From Cylindrotheca closterium (Eukaryota > Bacillariophyta > Bacillariophyceae > Bacillariales > Bacillariaceae): DNA of 64,000 nt. The stretch is from NCBI GenBank assembly GCA_933822405.4, contig CAKOGP040001803.1:62001-126000 (forward strand), in the 5' to 3' direction. Both the position numbers and the translations under genes were made by a program. Every line of letters starts with the position of its first letter. The first letter of the stretch is position 1. The notes beneath the pieces are model-generated. The model did not search any database. It was not told where the DNA came from and was given only the letters and a program-made list of their open reading frames with translations. Positions 9,496 to 18,534 of this stretch are shown here, piece by piece.

Positions 9496-10698
9496 ATGAA
9501 GCGCGCCTATTATATGATAGCCCTGCTTACTCTGTTGCTACTGGGCTCAGCAACAACACAAGCACAAGAAGAAGAGGCGGATGACATTGTCCGAGATTCC
9601 AATGCTGTGGAAGAGTGCAACAATGGCGAAAATGGACTCGCCCTATATGGTTCCAAACGTACCTGCATCGAAAGCTCTGAATTCGTGGGCACGCGGTGTT
9701 TCTTTACCTACATTCCAGCTTGTGCTGGAGAAGATTCTCCCTTGGTATTTGACTTGCACGGCTTTGGATCTTGTCCTTTGTTTAGCGCCTTTTACACCGG
9801 GTGGCGACAGTTGGCGCAAGAAAATTGTTTCGTGGTGATTTGGCCACTAGGAACTACCGACCCTACCATCGCGGATGATACTTGCTGGGGCAATGCAGGA
9901 GGGCTTCTCAATGAAGACGGCAGCAAATTCTCAAGACCTTGTTGTTGTTTGAAGGGTGCCATTCCAGTCGTTACCGACCCCAGTGACTTTTTGCGACAAG
10001 TTGCTGCCGTTGTCGTAAGAGATATTCCCGAACAGACTTCCAACAGTACTTCAATTGATTCGAAGAGAATCTACATGGCTGGTCATTCCAATGGTTGCAT
10101 GGCGTCTGTTTCCATGGCAGCCATGCATTCCGACGTCGTCGCCGCAGTAGGTTGTCATTCTGGAACGGCAACCACTCTATTCCCAGAAGCTTACAATGCG
10201 ACCCCCATGGCGTTTATCCACGGGACATCCGACCCTACTGTACCCTATGAAGGAGGTGCCTTTGAATTTGGTGCCCAAGAGTATCTTTCCATCATTTCTC
10301 AGACCAACGGATGCACTTCGTCGACCGAAACTCGAACGGAAGGCTTTGAGGGAACTTCCAACAGCTTTACAGAATATCGTTCTTCAAATTGTACCAACAA
10401 CGCCGATGTGACCTTGTACGCCCTGGACAATGTCGGTCACCAACCATTTTTCATTTCATCTCAATTCAGGGAAAATGGCACGGCTCCAATTGAATTTGAT
10501 ACGACCAAACTCATGTGGGACTTTGTCAAGGAGTATTCACTAGAGGTCGAGCCAAAACTCGAGGTGAAACCAGCCACCATGGCACCATCTTTGGTTCCCA
10601 GTGTGATGCCGACGATTTCGGCTTCGACACATATTCAAGTGGACCTCACACTGGCAAGTGCAACGGTGGCTGCTGCTGCTCTATTGACTGCTCTTTAG
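9496..10698 (+). CDS. Secreted esterase, PHB-depolymerase/feruloyl-esterase-like (LpqC type), 400 aa
   Basis: Alpha/beta-hydrolase of the extracellular esterase family that includes LpqC, feruloyl esterases and PHB depolymerases. The likely catalytic triad is S198 in G-H-S-N-G, D246 in G-T-S-D-P-T-V-P-Y and H315 in N-V-G-H-Q-P-F. The oxyanion strand L-V-F-D-L-H-G-F-G precedes them. The first 22 residues are a signal peptide (hydrophobic L-L-T-L-L-L-L-G core). Several Cys and N-x-S/T sites fit secretion. The last 25 residues are hydrophobic after a small-residue region, resembling a GPI-attachment signal or a membrane anchor. The frame is open upstream to 9313, but the ATG at 9496 puts the signal peptide at the N-terminus. 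Substrate unknown. Confidence 0.8.
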   Translation: MKRAYYMIALLTLLLLGSATTQAQEEEADDIVRDSNAVEECNNGENGLALYGSKRTCIESSEFVGTRCFFTYIPACAGEDSPLVFDLHGFGSCPLFSAFYTGWRQLAQENCFVVIWPLGTTDPTIADDTCWGNAGGLLNEDGSKFSRPCCCLKGAIPVVTDPSDFLRQVAAVVVRDIPEQTSNSTSIDSKRIYMAGHSNGCMASVSMAAMHSDVVAAVGCHSGTATTLFPEAYNATPMAFIHGTSDPTVPYEGGAFEFGAQEYLSIISQTNGCTSSTETRTEGFEGTSNSFTEYRSSNCTNNADVTLYALDNVGHQPFFISSQFRENGTAPIEFDTTKLMWDFVKEYSLEVEPKLEVKPATMAPSLVPSVMPTISASTHIQVDLTLASATVAAAALLTAL

Positions 10699-11129
10699 TG
10701 CTGTTGCCTTTTCTGTAGCATTTAAAACTATCTTGGTTGTAGAATGCTGGTTTTGTATTTCTTAGCTTAATAGAAAATGCATATGCCGTTGCGAGTATTG
10801 AAAGAGACATGCACCAGTACGTTAGTGCTTTCTGCCGTGTTGCCTTGTTTGAGGTCCCATTCTCTTTATTTTCAATAAAACGCGCTGATCTTCTTGCTGC
10901 GTATGCATCTGCTTGCTCATCTGCTTGCTGAGTTTTCCAGCTGTTCTACCCGTGTGTCCAGCATGACACGTAGCGCCAACATTCGGCCGTAAGAGCATTC
11001 TTTGCTAAGGATGGTGGTGGAGTTTGATGAAATATAAGTTTGGTTTTGTATCTTTGACATCTATTTTCTATTCTTTTGTGATGTTCTCTATGAGGAGTAT
11101 GATAATTTGTAACGACGATCGTCAATAGG
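10699..11129. other. Convergent 3' intergenic region
   Basis: 431 bp between two convergent genes. Contains an AATAAA-like A/T stretch near 10873. No gene seen. Confidence 0.35.
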
Positions 11130-11696
11130 TCAGGCTGCTCGCGGCATTGGTGAAAGTGCATCTGTGTTGCCAGAAAGTCTTCTCCGTATTCTGACAGGGC
11201 TCAGAATTTTGGAATCAGTGACTTTGAGTTCAGCCGGTGTGGCTAGAAACACAGTGGTTTCCTCCTCTTCCTCTTCGTATAGGTATGCTTCGACCGCCTT
11301 TTCATCACGGCGGCCGACAACTTGAGCCCATATTTGAGAACTCGAAGTTGTGCGTTGATAGGCATCGGAGATGGCTTGAACGTCACTTTCTTCGTTCTCG
11401 TATTGTCTTTGTTGCTCGTCGAATACTACTTCGTATGCCGCTGATCTGTTGTTTTGTTTACTGATAGATCCCAAAGTTGTGTGACTTTCCAAGCCTCGGA
11501 TGTTGTACTTTTGGCCGCTGTTGGATTTGACACTCTGGACCTTGCTTAGAATCTTGAAACATCGTTGGGCAATTTTGTCCATTTCATGTTCATTGTACCA
11601 AGCTGCACTGATTTCGCTGGCGGTATAGTCGTGAATGCTCAAGACGTGGTGAACCTCGACAGTTGGGTTGATGGTTACTCTTTTGCTGTTTGCCAT
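11130..11696 (-). CDS. Uncharacterised small protein, tandem family copy 1, 188 aa
   Basis: Function unknown. The N-terminus V-T-I-N-P-T-V-x-V, then L-S-I-H-D-Y-T-x-x-E-I-x-A-x-W-Y, R-G-L-E-x-H-T-T-L-G-S-I and a T-S-S-S-Q-x-W-A-Q-V-V-G motif are all shared with copy 2 (12525-13076). Copy 3 retains most of them in broken form, and copy 4 keeps only the N-terminal block. An acidic Glu run precedes the C-terminus, which ends R-A-A like the other copies. The W-Y-N-E-x-E-M-x-x-I-x-x-x-C segment looks like a family I associate with diatoms, with no assigned role. No membrane segment or signal peptide. Confidence 0.7.
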   Translation of the reverse strand: MANSKRVTINPTVEVHHVLSIHDYTASEISAAWYNEHEMDKIAQRCFKILSKVQSVKSNSGQKYNIRGLESHTTLGSISKQNNRSAAYEVVFDEQQRQYENEESDVQAISDAYQRTTSSSQIWAQVVGRRDEKAVEAYLYEEEEEETTVFLATPAELKVTDSKILSPVRIRRRLSGNTDALSPMPRAA

Positions 11697-12524
11697 TGTC
11701 GTCTCGGTAGTGGTTCAAATATTTTTATGCTCCTGTGATTATTGATGCACAACAACGGGACTTTTTGTCACTGGTTCAGGAACAGAAAACGTTCTTTTAT
11801 ATTAACTTCAGCTATTTAACACATTTTTTGATCACTTGCGAACACTCAATTAATGCCGTCAATTCTTTTAGAAAGTGGGATTGGAAAATGAAAGGAAAAA
11901 AAACCCATGAACTTTCTTTTCGGAACATTGTACCGAGTTAGAGTGTAATCGAAAGAAAGTGCCTCATGCCTGAGAAACAGAAACGTCTCCAAACAAAACT
12001 CTGAGAACGTCGAAGGAACAAAGGTGTCCCCAGAGCCCACTACCGTACTCATAGCGTTGAGTGTCATGGCAATAAAGATACGACTTCTGTAAGAAATTTC
12101 ACGTTTTACTGCAGTTTGCCTTTTTCTCAAGAAGTATGGAGACTCACTAGTTCCATCTTGTAGATAGCCCGAATCATAGATGCAGACATTTGTTGTGTGC
12201 ATATTAGAAAATGATTCTATCATGTCAAATAGGACCATTCAACCCTACTTGATACTGCATTGGTCACACCGGATTTCGTATTCATTGCTTTGATGGAAGT
12301 GTCGTTCGTTGGAATCGAATCCAGCGAAACTACTCGAAGTCAGTCTCGTGATATGATTTCAGCCTATTTTCGAGCTCTATACCATGATTCTTTGACTTCG
12401 GTCAGTACACAATCGGTAGAAGTGAAGAATTCCAATGCAAAAAATTGTAGTTGGTCGATTTATTCTGTCTATCTATGCTCTATATGTTTATGCTCTAGTT
12501 ACGAATTCCATGAACCGCGTCAAA
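11697..12524. other. Intergenic, spacer between tandem copies 1 and 2
   Basis: 828 bp. An open minus-strand stretch at 11846-12238 has unconvincing composition and no recognisable motif. I treat it as non-coding. Confidence 0.35.
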
Positions 12525-13076
12525 CTACGCCGCTCTTGCGCTGAAACTACTAGCTGTGCGAGCTGACTGCATTACTATTCTGGATTCTTGGCACAGTGAG
12601 CAGACTGTGGAAGGAGCTGCTTTTCTCATTTCTTGGTCTTCCTCTTCTTCGTCATCATCATATAGATAGGCTTCTACTTCTTGTTGATCACGAGTACCAA
12701 CAACTTGAGCCCACATTTGGGAACTTGAGGTTGTGCATCGGTACGCGTTGGCGATGGCTTCTTGAGAGCTGGTTTCCTCATTCTCCTTCCATGGTCTTTC
12801 TTGTTCCCTTAACACTGCTCTGTAAGCAGCCGCTCTGTTTTTCCTCTTGCCAATGGAGCCCAATGTGGTATGGGTTTCCAATCCTCTTACGCAGTATTTG
12901 GTGGTGCTTGTGCTCTCTAGTTTTTGTAGAATCTTTAAGCATTTTTGCGTGATTCTGTCCATTTCATCTTCATCATACCAGGTAGCAGTGATTTCACTTG
13001 GAGTGTAATCATGAATGCTCAAGATCTCGTGAACCTTGACAGTTGGGTTGATGCTTACTCTTTTTGTGTTCGACAT
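12525..13076 (-). CDS. Uncharacterised small protein, tandem family copy 2, 183 aa
   Basis: Paralogue of the gene at 11130-11696, collinear over its length: V-S-I-N-P-T-V-K-V, S-I-H-D-Y-T-P-S-E-I-T-A-T-W-Y-D-E-D-E-M, R-G-L-E-T-H-T-T-L-G-S-I and S-S-S-Q-M-W-A-Q-V-V-G-T. A Asp/Glu run (D-D-D-E-E-E-E) and a terminal A-R-A-A follow. It is the intact relative closest to the broken copy 3 (13695-14243). The 3' flanking DNA is also shared with copy 3, which points to tandem duplication. Function unknown. Confidence 0.7.
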   Translation of the reverse strand: MSNTKRVSINPTVKVHEILSIHDYTPSEITATWYDEDEMDRITQKCLKILQKLESTSTTKYCVRGLETHTTLGSIGKRKNRAAAYRAVLREQERPWKENEETSSQEAIANAYRCTTSSSQMWAQVVGTRDQQEVEAYLYDDDEEEEDQEMRKAAPSTVCSLCQESRIVMQSARTASSFSARAA

Positions 13077-13694
13077 TGTGAACGTTGTCGTGTGTTTTTT
13101 ATGAAATTGTTTTCGCTGGAGTGTTGAGATTCATGTTATTGTTCTCTCGGGGTAATTATTCTTCTCAATTGCATGTTCTTTCACATCAATTCGATTGTAA
13201 AAGTGTTTTATATCCAAAAAGCGCTCCTCTGGTTGCATGTTCGTTGTCACATATTGTAGGCAACATTGTTTTTCAAAAGCCAATCCTTGCTCACACACTT
13301 CGGATCAATGTCCGTTCCTCAAGGGAAAAAAGTGTTCTTTCTGGCTCATCTATACCAATTTTTAGTAAATGTTGACATTTCATACTTTTATCTTGCGATG
13401 TCAAAGGCGAGGGAAATGCCACATTATGGGGCATTGTGACTTTTTGTTGATGAACGATCCCGGTAGTGATCAAAGAAAAGCTTGAATTCTAAAACACCAG
13501 CAGGCTAATTGGCTATTTGCCTCACCCAACACAGCAGAATGCTCAGAGTCTTAGTTTCTCTACGATTGCAGCGAATTCCTGCAGAATAAAGTGCGATAGG
13601 TTGATTTACAATGTCTAGTATCTTGCTCTAGCTATTTGTGTTCTTTTTATATTTATGTTGTTTCTATTCTACAGGGTCAATGAACTGCGTCAAC
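13077..13694. other. Spacer between tandem copies 2 and 3
   Basis: 618 bp with no gene. The start holds a stretch (about 13130-13165) with TTCTCTCGGGGTAATTATT, also found upstream of copy 3 near 14325, so promoter-proximal DNA was duplicated with the gene. Confidence 0.45.
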
Positions 13695-14243
13695 CTAAGC
13701 CGCTCTTGCGTTCATGCATGTTGTTCTGGATTTCATCTGAAGTCTTCTGAATTCTTGGTTCAGTGCTGAGCAGACTGTACCAGAAGAATCCGTGTTCTTC
13801 GTCCCTTGCTCACGATCTACTTCAGCGGCGGTGCCGTCGTCGCTGTCATATAGATAGGCTTCTACTTCTTGTTGATCACCAGTACCATTGAGGTTGTGCA
13901 TTGGGAAGCATCGGAGATGGCTTCTTGAGCGCTAGTTTCCTCATTCTCGTTCCACTGTCTTTCTTTATTCCCCTAGCACTGCTCTGTAAGCAGCCGCTCT
14001 GTTATTTTTCTTGCTGATGGAGCCAATGTGGTATAAGTTTCCAAGCCTCGAACGTAGTACTTGCCGGTGCTTGCGCTCTCGAATTTTTGCAGAATCTTTT
14101 TAAAAACATTTTTGCGTGATTCTGTCCATTTCATCTTCATCATACCAGGTAGCACTTATTTCCCTGGTAGTGTAATCGTGAATGCTCAAGATCTCACGAA
14201 CCTTGACAGTTGGGTTGATGGTTACTCTTTTTGTGTTGGACAT
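13695..14243 (-). pseudogene. Frameshifted copy 3 of the tandem family
   Basis: Collinear with copy 2 but broken. The ATG at 14243 opens correctly, then four extra bases in a T/A run near 14100 shift the frame into a TAA stop. A one-base loss in the T-L-G-S-I region and changes after the A-Y-R-A-V segment shift it again. About 27 bp of the S-S-S-Q-M-W-A-Q-V-V segment are missing near 13885. The C-terminal part still reads in frame as G-D-Q-Q-E-V-E-A-Y-L-Y-D-S-D-D ... N-A-R-A-A. A pseudogene, unless spliced or edited in a way I cannot see. Confidence 0.75.
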
Positions 14244-15282
14244 TGTGAATTGTGAACGTTGTTGTGTGTTTTTATGAAATTGTTTTCGCTGGATTGTTGA
14301 GATTCGATAGATGTTTCATGTTGTTCTCTCGGGGTAATTATTGTTCTCAAGGGCATGTGCATGAATAAAATATATATTTTAAAAATATAGTCCTATTAGT
14401 TTATTTTATTATTATATTTTATATATTAATATAAAATGAGCTCGTCCAATAATTGCGTATTTTACAGAAATTATGTATCAATTCAAGTACACGCACACGT
14501 ACACGTTTACACGTACTCGTACACGTACGTATGAGCGTTTGTATTGATCATCATACAGTATGATACGACGATTTTATGCACTTCGAACACTTGTTGGTAC
14601 TCGTTGTCACTACGAAAACAGCGATGCCGGTTTTAATTGGAATCGTTTTGTGCTCTGTTCTTTCTGACCCTTCTAAAAGTCTGCAAGTACCAGTACAGTA
14701 CCGGTTAGTCTAACCGGTAGTAGGCTACTATGATCGGACGACTACTGAAGAATGATGAAACACGAGTTTACGAATCCAATTTGGTTACAGTGGGAACGGA
14801 AAAGCCGGTTGTGACGGTTTTCGTTCATAGTATTTTGTTGGTTGCGAAAAAGTACTCTAGTGATCTTGTTCTTTCTGGCTCTTCTATCAACGTAAAAGTC
14901 TTCCTATCAAATTTAGACGACGCTTCTTCGTTCCGTCTCGACGTGAGAGAGTCGGGCCATTGTGATTTTGGCTGACGACGCTTCGTCATCGCATCGACAC
15001 GAAAATCCTTGACTCCTATGTTTGGCCTCAATACAATTGTTTGCAATCTCCTGCTATCAACTGCGGCTGGCAGTGCAGCAGAATCAGAGTACGACTCCCT
15101 ATGCAATCGCTAGTCAAGAAGCCTACAGAACCAATCATCGCAATAATTTAACTTGTTCTTTCCACCATATGCTCCATCTAATTGCAATGGTAGGTTGGTT
15201 TGTTGCTCTGCCTAGTATCCAACTCTGTGTACTTTTGCTGTTGTTTTATTGCTTTATTGTATTGTCGATGTACTGTGTCACG
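14244..15282. other. Gene-free AT-rich spacer
   Basis: 1039 bp. Positions 14360-14445 are almost pure A/T. Positions 14490-14530 carry alternating ACGT/CACGTA short repeats. A perfect inverted repeat, TACCGGTTAG-T-CTAACCGGTA, lies at 14699-14719. Positions 14816-14885 resemble the repeated promoter block seen at 15580 and 15770. No convincing coding sequence. Confidence 0.5.
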
Positions 15283-15546
15283 CTACGCCGCTCTTGCGCC
15301 CATACTTGTTGTTCTGGATGCCATCTCGAGTCTTCTGGATTCTTGGTTTTGCGAATAGCCTGTAAAAGGAGTCATTTTTCTTGTTCCTTGCTCTTGATCC
15401 TCTTCTTCGACGTCGTCATCATCGTTGCCAGATTCCTCTACATCATACCAGGTAGCACCGATTTCGAGGGCAGTGAAATCGTAAATATTCAAGACTTCAC
15501 CAACCTTTACAGTTGGGTTGATGGTTACTCCTCTGGTGGTAGACAT
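15283..15546 (-). CDS. Internally deleted copy 4 of the tandem family, 87 aa
   Basis: The first 34 residues match the family N-terminus (V-T-I-N-P-T-V-K-V ... D-F-T-A-L-E-I-G-A-T-W-Y-D). The next residues jump directly to the acidic region (D-D-D-D-V-E-E-E-D-Q-E) and the C-terminus ends G-A-R-A-A as in the other copies. About 95 central residues, including the R-G-L-E and Q-x-W-A-Q-V-V-G blocks, are missing, yet the frame is open throughout. It is either a miniaturised functional protein or a decaying copy whose deletion happened to keep frame. Confidence 0.55.
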   Translation of the reverse strand: MSTTRGVTINPTVKVGEVLNIYDFTALEIGATWYDVEESGNDDDDVEEEDQEQGTRKMTPFTGYSQNQESRRLEMASRTTSMGARAA

Positions 15547-15579
15547 TGTAATGTTGCTGCCTTCTGAATTTGATTTTGT

Positions 15580-15741
15580 GAGCAGGATTTTGTAGATGAT
15601 GTTCTCTTTGGGTAATCAGAAAAATGCATTCCGGCTCAAACTGGTAGGTACCAGGTACTCTAAAGCAAGGTTTTGTTCGCATTTTGGCACTAAAGTTTTT
15701 CGAAAAAGTGTTGCAGTAGGCTTTGTTCTGTCGGGCACTTG
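15580..15741. repeat. Direct repeat, unit 1 (upstream of tandem copy 4)
   Basis: Aligns with 15770-15910 over its whole length. Shared blocks include GAGCAG at the start, TGTTCTCTTT, TCAAACT, ACTCTA-AGCA-GGTTTTG-TTCGCAT, CGAAAAAG-like and a terminal GGC-CTTG. Diverged but clearly homologous. Confidence 0.65.
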
Positions 15742-15769
15742 AAATGATTTGGCGAGATAGCTTTAGCTT

Positions 15770-15910
15770 GAGCAGAATTCTGGGTTTGTTCTCTTTCTTG
15801 AGAATGCAAACCTGTTCAAACTACTCTATAGCAGGTTTTGGTTCGCATGTTATGGTACTATTGTCTCGCAAAAGGGTATTGCTTTTTGGTCTTGTTCGTT
15901 CAGGCGCTTG
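15770..15910. repeat. Direct repeat, unit 2 (upstream of tandem copy 4)
   Basis: Second unit of the pair with 15580-15741, shorter by about 20 bp because a TGGTAGGTACCAGG-like segment is absent. Probably a duplicated upstream region of a lost family member. Confidence 0.6.
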
Positions 15911-16364
15911 CATCACTTCGAACTTTCACACTGCAAGAAACATAAAATCTCGACCATACTATGATAGGTCATTGGTTGAGCCCCTTTTTCTTGATCGCAT
16001 CAACGTTGAAGTTGGAGAAAATCATTTTTGCGAACTGTGAGAATAAAGTTCGATAGCTTCCGTGCACCTATTACGGCTGAGTGTCAGAAACAATCATTTG
16101 GGTGAACCTCTAACGCATCATCGTTTCGTGACCACCACAGTACTATAGGTACCTCACACTATTCAGCATCATTTTTCAAAACAGCTTACCGGTCCAACAT
16201 AGCGAGACTAGCTTTCTACCGTGATGTCTTATGAAAAAATGTATTTCCCCATCATCCTCTGCCGTTGTTGTGACCTAGTTATGAGCGACGCAGAACCATT
16301 GTACCGACAGAAGTTACAAGACTAGATGAGAAATGTTCGTATCTAGGTATCGTAGTTCAAGACA

Positions 16365-17615
16365 CTATCTACGCAAAGCGTCCTGTCTACAATCGAGTCC
16401 GTTCTTGATCGCCCAGTTCTCAGCGAGTGTGTTTTTCAACAGTGGGCACGAGGACTGTATTTTTTGAGCGAATCGATGGTTCTTGGCGACATGCACTTCA
16501 TGAACTTTGCTTTGGATTTCGAGTTGATTTTTGGCACTGTGCTTCTTGTTGGTAAAAGGCACGGTCTCGTGCCGACCGCTAATGGCACGTGGAAGTGTCG
16601 ATGGCTTAATCATGTATTCATCATCAAGAATAGTAGCAATATCATGTGGACTGGCGGTATGGCACACCATTCGCAGACGAATACTCTTTCTTGCAATTTG
16701 CTTCAGAACAGGGACTACCAAATCAACTGCCCACTTCTCGTCGATCCCACCGCAAAGATGATAGCACCGCAGCTGCGTCGGAAAGCAATCTCGAAGTAAA
16801 CTCATCTGTGTCTTTGTCAATATTCGGTCGAAATCAGTGTACAAGTCAAAGCCACACATATTTTCAATGAAAACAAAGCCAGACTTGCGCGCTTCCGCTT
16901 CTTCGCAAAGCATGTGTAGGGCGATGAAGAGGTGTTTCATCTGCTCAGAAAGGCACGTTGTGGTTAGATTTTTTGTCGGGTGAAAGACAGTGATGATATC
17001 GTATGCAACAAATTACTCACCGCAGCGCTTCTTGTAGCTGTAGCCCGATAGACTTCGATTCGGTCAAAGAACAAAACCGGTCTATCAGCGCGATCGTTAG
17101 GCAGAACTTTCACAAAAGTCGATGACTCTAGTTTTTCTTCTGATGCAAGATTTTTCATGGGGAGAAATGCTTTTGATGCAAATATTTGACATCGCAGTCT
17201 CCAATACGTAGCTAGGCAAGATGTCACTTCCTATTGATGATGCAGCATCGAATTTCAGTTAGAAAGTGCGGAATACATGCATGCTTCGATTCGTGGGGTT
17301 TTCCGATAAACTTACTTTATGAGACTGACAATTTGCATGATATAATAAGTGATTGCTCTCCTTTTCAACCAGTGATGGGGCGCATTCCATAGCCTGCAAG
17401 AGGTGCGTCTTCTCGCTGTCAGGCATCTTGGCCATCTCCGTTTGGACATCCTCAACGGAACATTGGAAGCCTACTTGCGCATTCAACTGTTTTGGAAGAG
17501 CTCGTCTTCCACGCATTTCATCTTGAATCTGTTGGTACTCTGCCCCGAGCTCTTCGCGTTCCCTGCGTTCTTCTTCGGGGCTGACTGCAGGTGCTGAAAA
17601 GGAAAAGCATGGCAT
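16365..17615 (-). CDS. CRAL-TRIO (Sec14-like) lipid-binding protein, three exons, 361 aa
   Basis: Exons are 17615-17316, 17230-17021 and 16940-16365. Introns 17315-17231 (GTAAGT, 85 nt) and 17020-16941 (GTGAGT, 80 nt) are both phase 0. The third exon could begin 3 nt earlier, adding one Gln. Exon 1 gives an acidic/charged N-terminus with a coiled-coil-like E-E-E-R-R-E-R-E-E-L. Exons 2-3 give P-V-L-F-F-D-R-I-E-V-Y and G-F-V-F-I-E-N-M-C-G-F-D. L-R-D-C-F-P-T-Q-L-R-C-Y-H-L-C-G-G follows, then L-D-D-E-Y-M-I-K-P-S-T-L-P-R-A-I-S-G, as in CRAL-TRIO domains. The family binds and transfers small lipophilic ligands such as phosphoinositides. Ligand unknown. The C-terminal tail is Lys/His-rich. Confidence 0.72.
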
Positions 17616-18534
17616 GGTGGAATATGGTAGGAGGGAATATTGTGGTGTGTTGTTGTGTTGTTCCGTGTTTCTTTTTATGTCGAAGGCTTGCAAAACTTTT
17701 AGATCAGAAATGTTGATGAATAACTTTGCGCTTACTTAACAATGCAAACGGAGAAGGATTCTTTTCGGGTGAATTCGCTGTTGCGTGTACTTATAGTGAG
17801 CCAGAAAACCCGAATAGCGGAGGAACTTGCCAGCCATGGGGAACCGTTACTATGCCTCCAAGGTCTCTTATTCTGTCACAACCTCAAAAAGGAATCTGCA
17901 AAAAAAGTAGATTGTCATACTATTTTTTAATAGTACCTGGTGGTACCGGTATTGTTTCACCTGCAGAAGAGAGCCAATTCTTCAAGAACCTCTACCGCTA
18001 TCATCCTGCTACCGCTATCATCTTGCTTCAACCTGAAATTTTCCGAGGTTTCTGCGAAACCAGGCGGCTACTGTTTCTGGTCTTGGCCGTCTCCAATGCT
18101 TGGTTTCCTTTTGAAACTGTTTCATTACTGTGTGTACCGTAATGATGTCATACCATACGTCATGAGGCTAATTTTGGCCTTTCAACTTCCGACTTTGTCA
18201 ACCTCGACTTTTTGAATGCTGAATGATTGATTGATGCTTTCCATTCTTCCATTCCTTGGTGGAGGATTGAAATAGAATCTCTTATGCTTTTGTAGACTCA
18301 AGAAGATTGAGATAGCGACTATTACTAATTCAGAAACCTACAGTTCATCAGAGTTTCTGTTATTTCCTGAAACGGTAGGACCTGTATGACCGTCCATCTT
18401 TTCCATCCGTAACCGAACCCGTAACGTGATGGTCGACTGACTGCTTCGAATCAACTGCTTCCATCGACTGCTTCGACTCAGGCGTTCCTTGCCAAAACCC
18501 AATATCACACTGTATCTACCAACACCATAGCACC
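17616..18534. other. Divergent spacer, no gene seen
   Basis: 919 bp between the start codons of two divergent genes. An open frame at 17726-18142 on + has no recognisable motif. Short internal repeats such as CTACCGCTATCAT (twice near 17992-18020) and GACTGCTTCGA (twice near 18438-18476) are present. Confidence 0.35.

Larger units (their letters stand above)
15547..16364. other. Spacer with duplicated promoter-like block
   Basis: 818 bp upstream of copy 4. It contains the direct repeat pair described at 15580-15741 and 15770-15910. The rest has no recognisable feature. Confidence 0.4.

Noticed and set aside
11846..12238. 130-codon minus-strand open frame between tandem copies
   Set aside because: Composition looks random, and no relative of it is seen in the equivalent spacers of the other tandem copies.
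17726..18142. 138-codon + strand open frame in a gene-free spacer
   Set aside because: No recognisable motif, no sensible start context and low-complexity patches. I could not support it as a gene.
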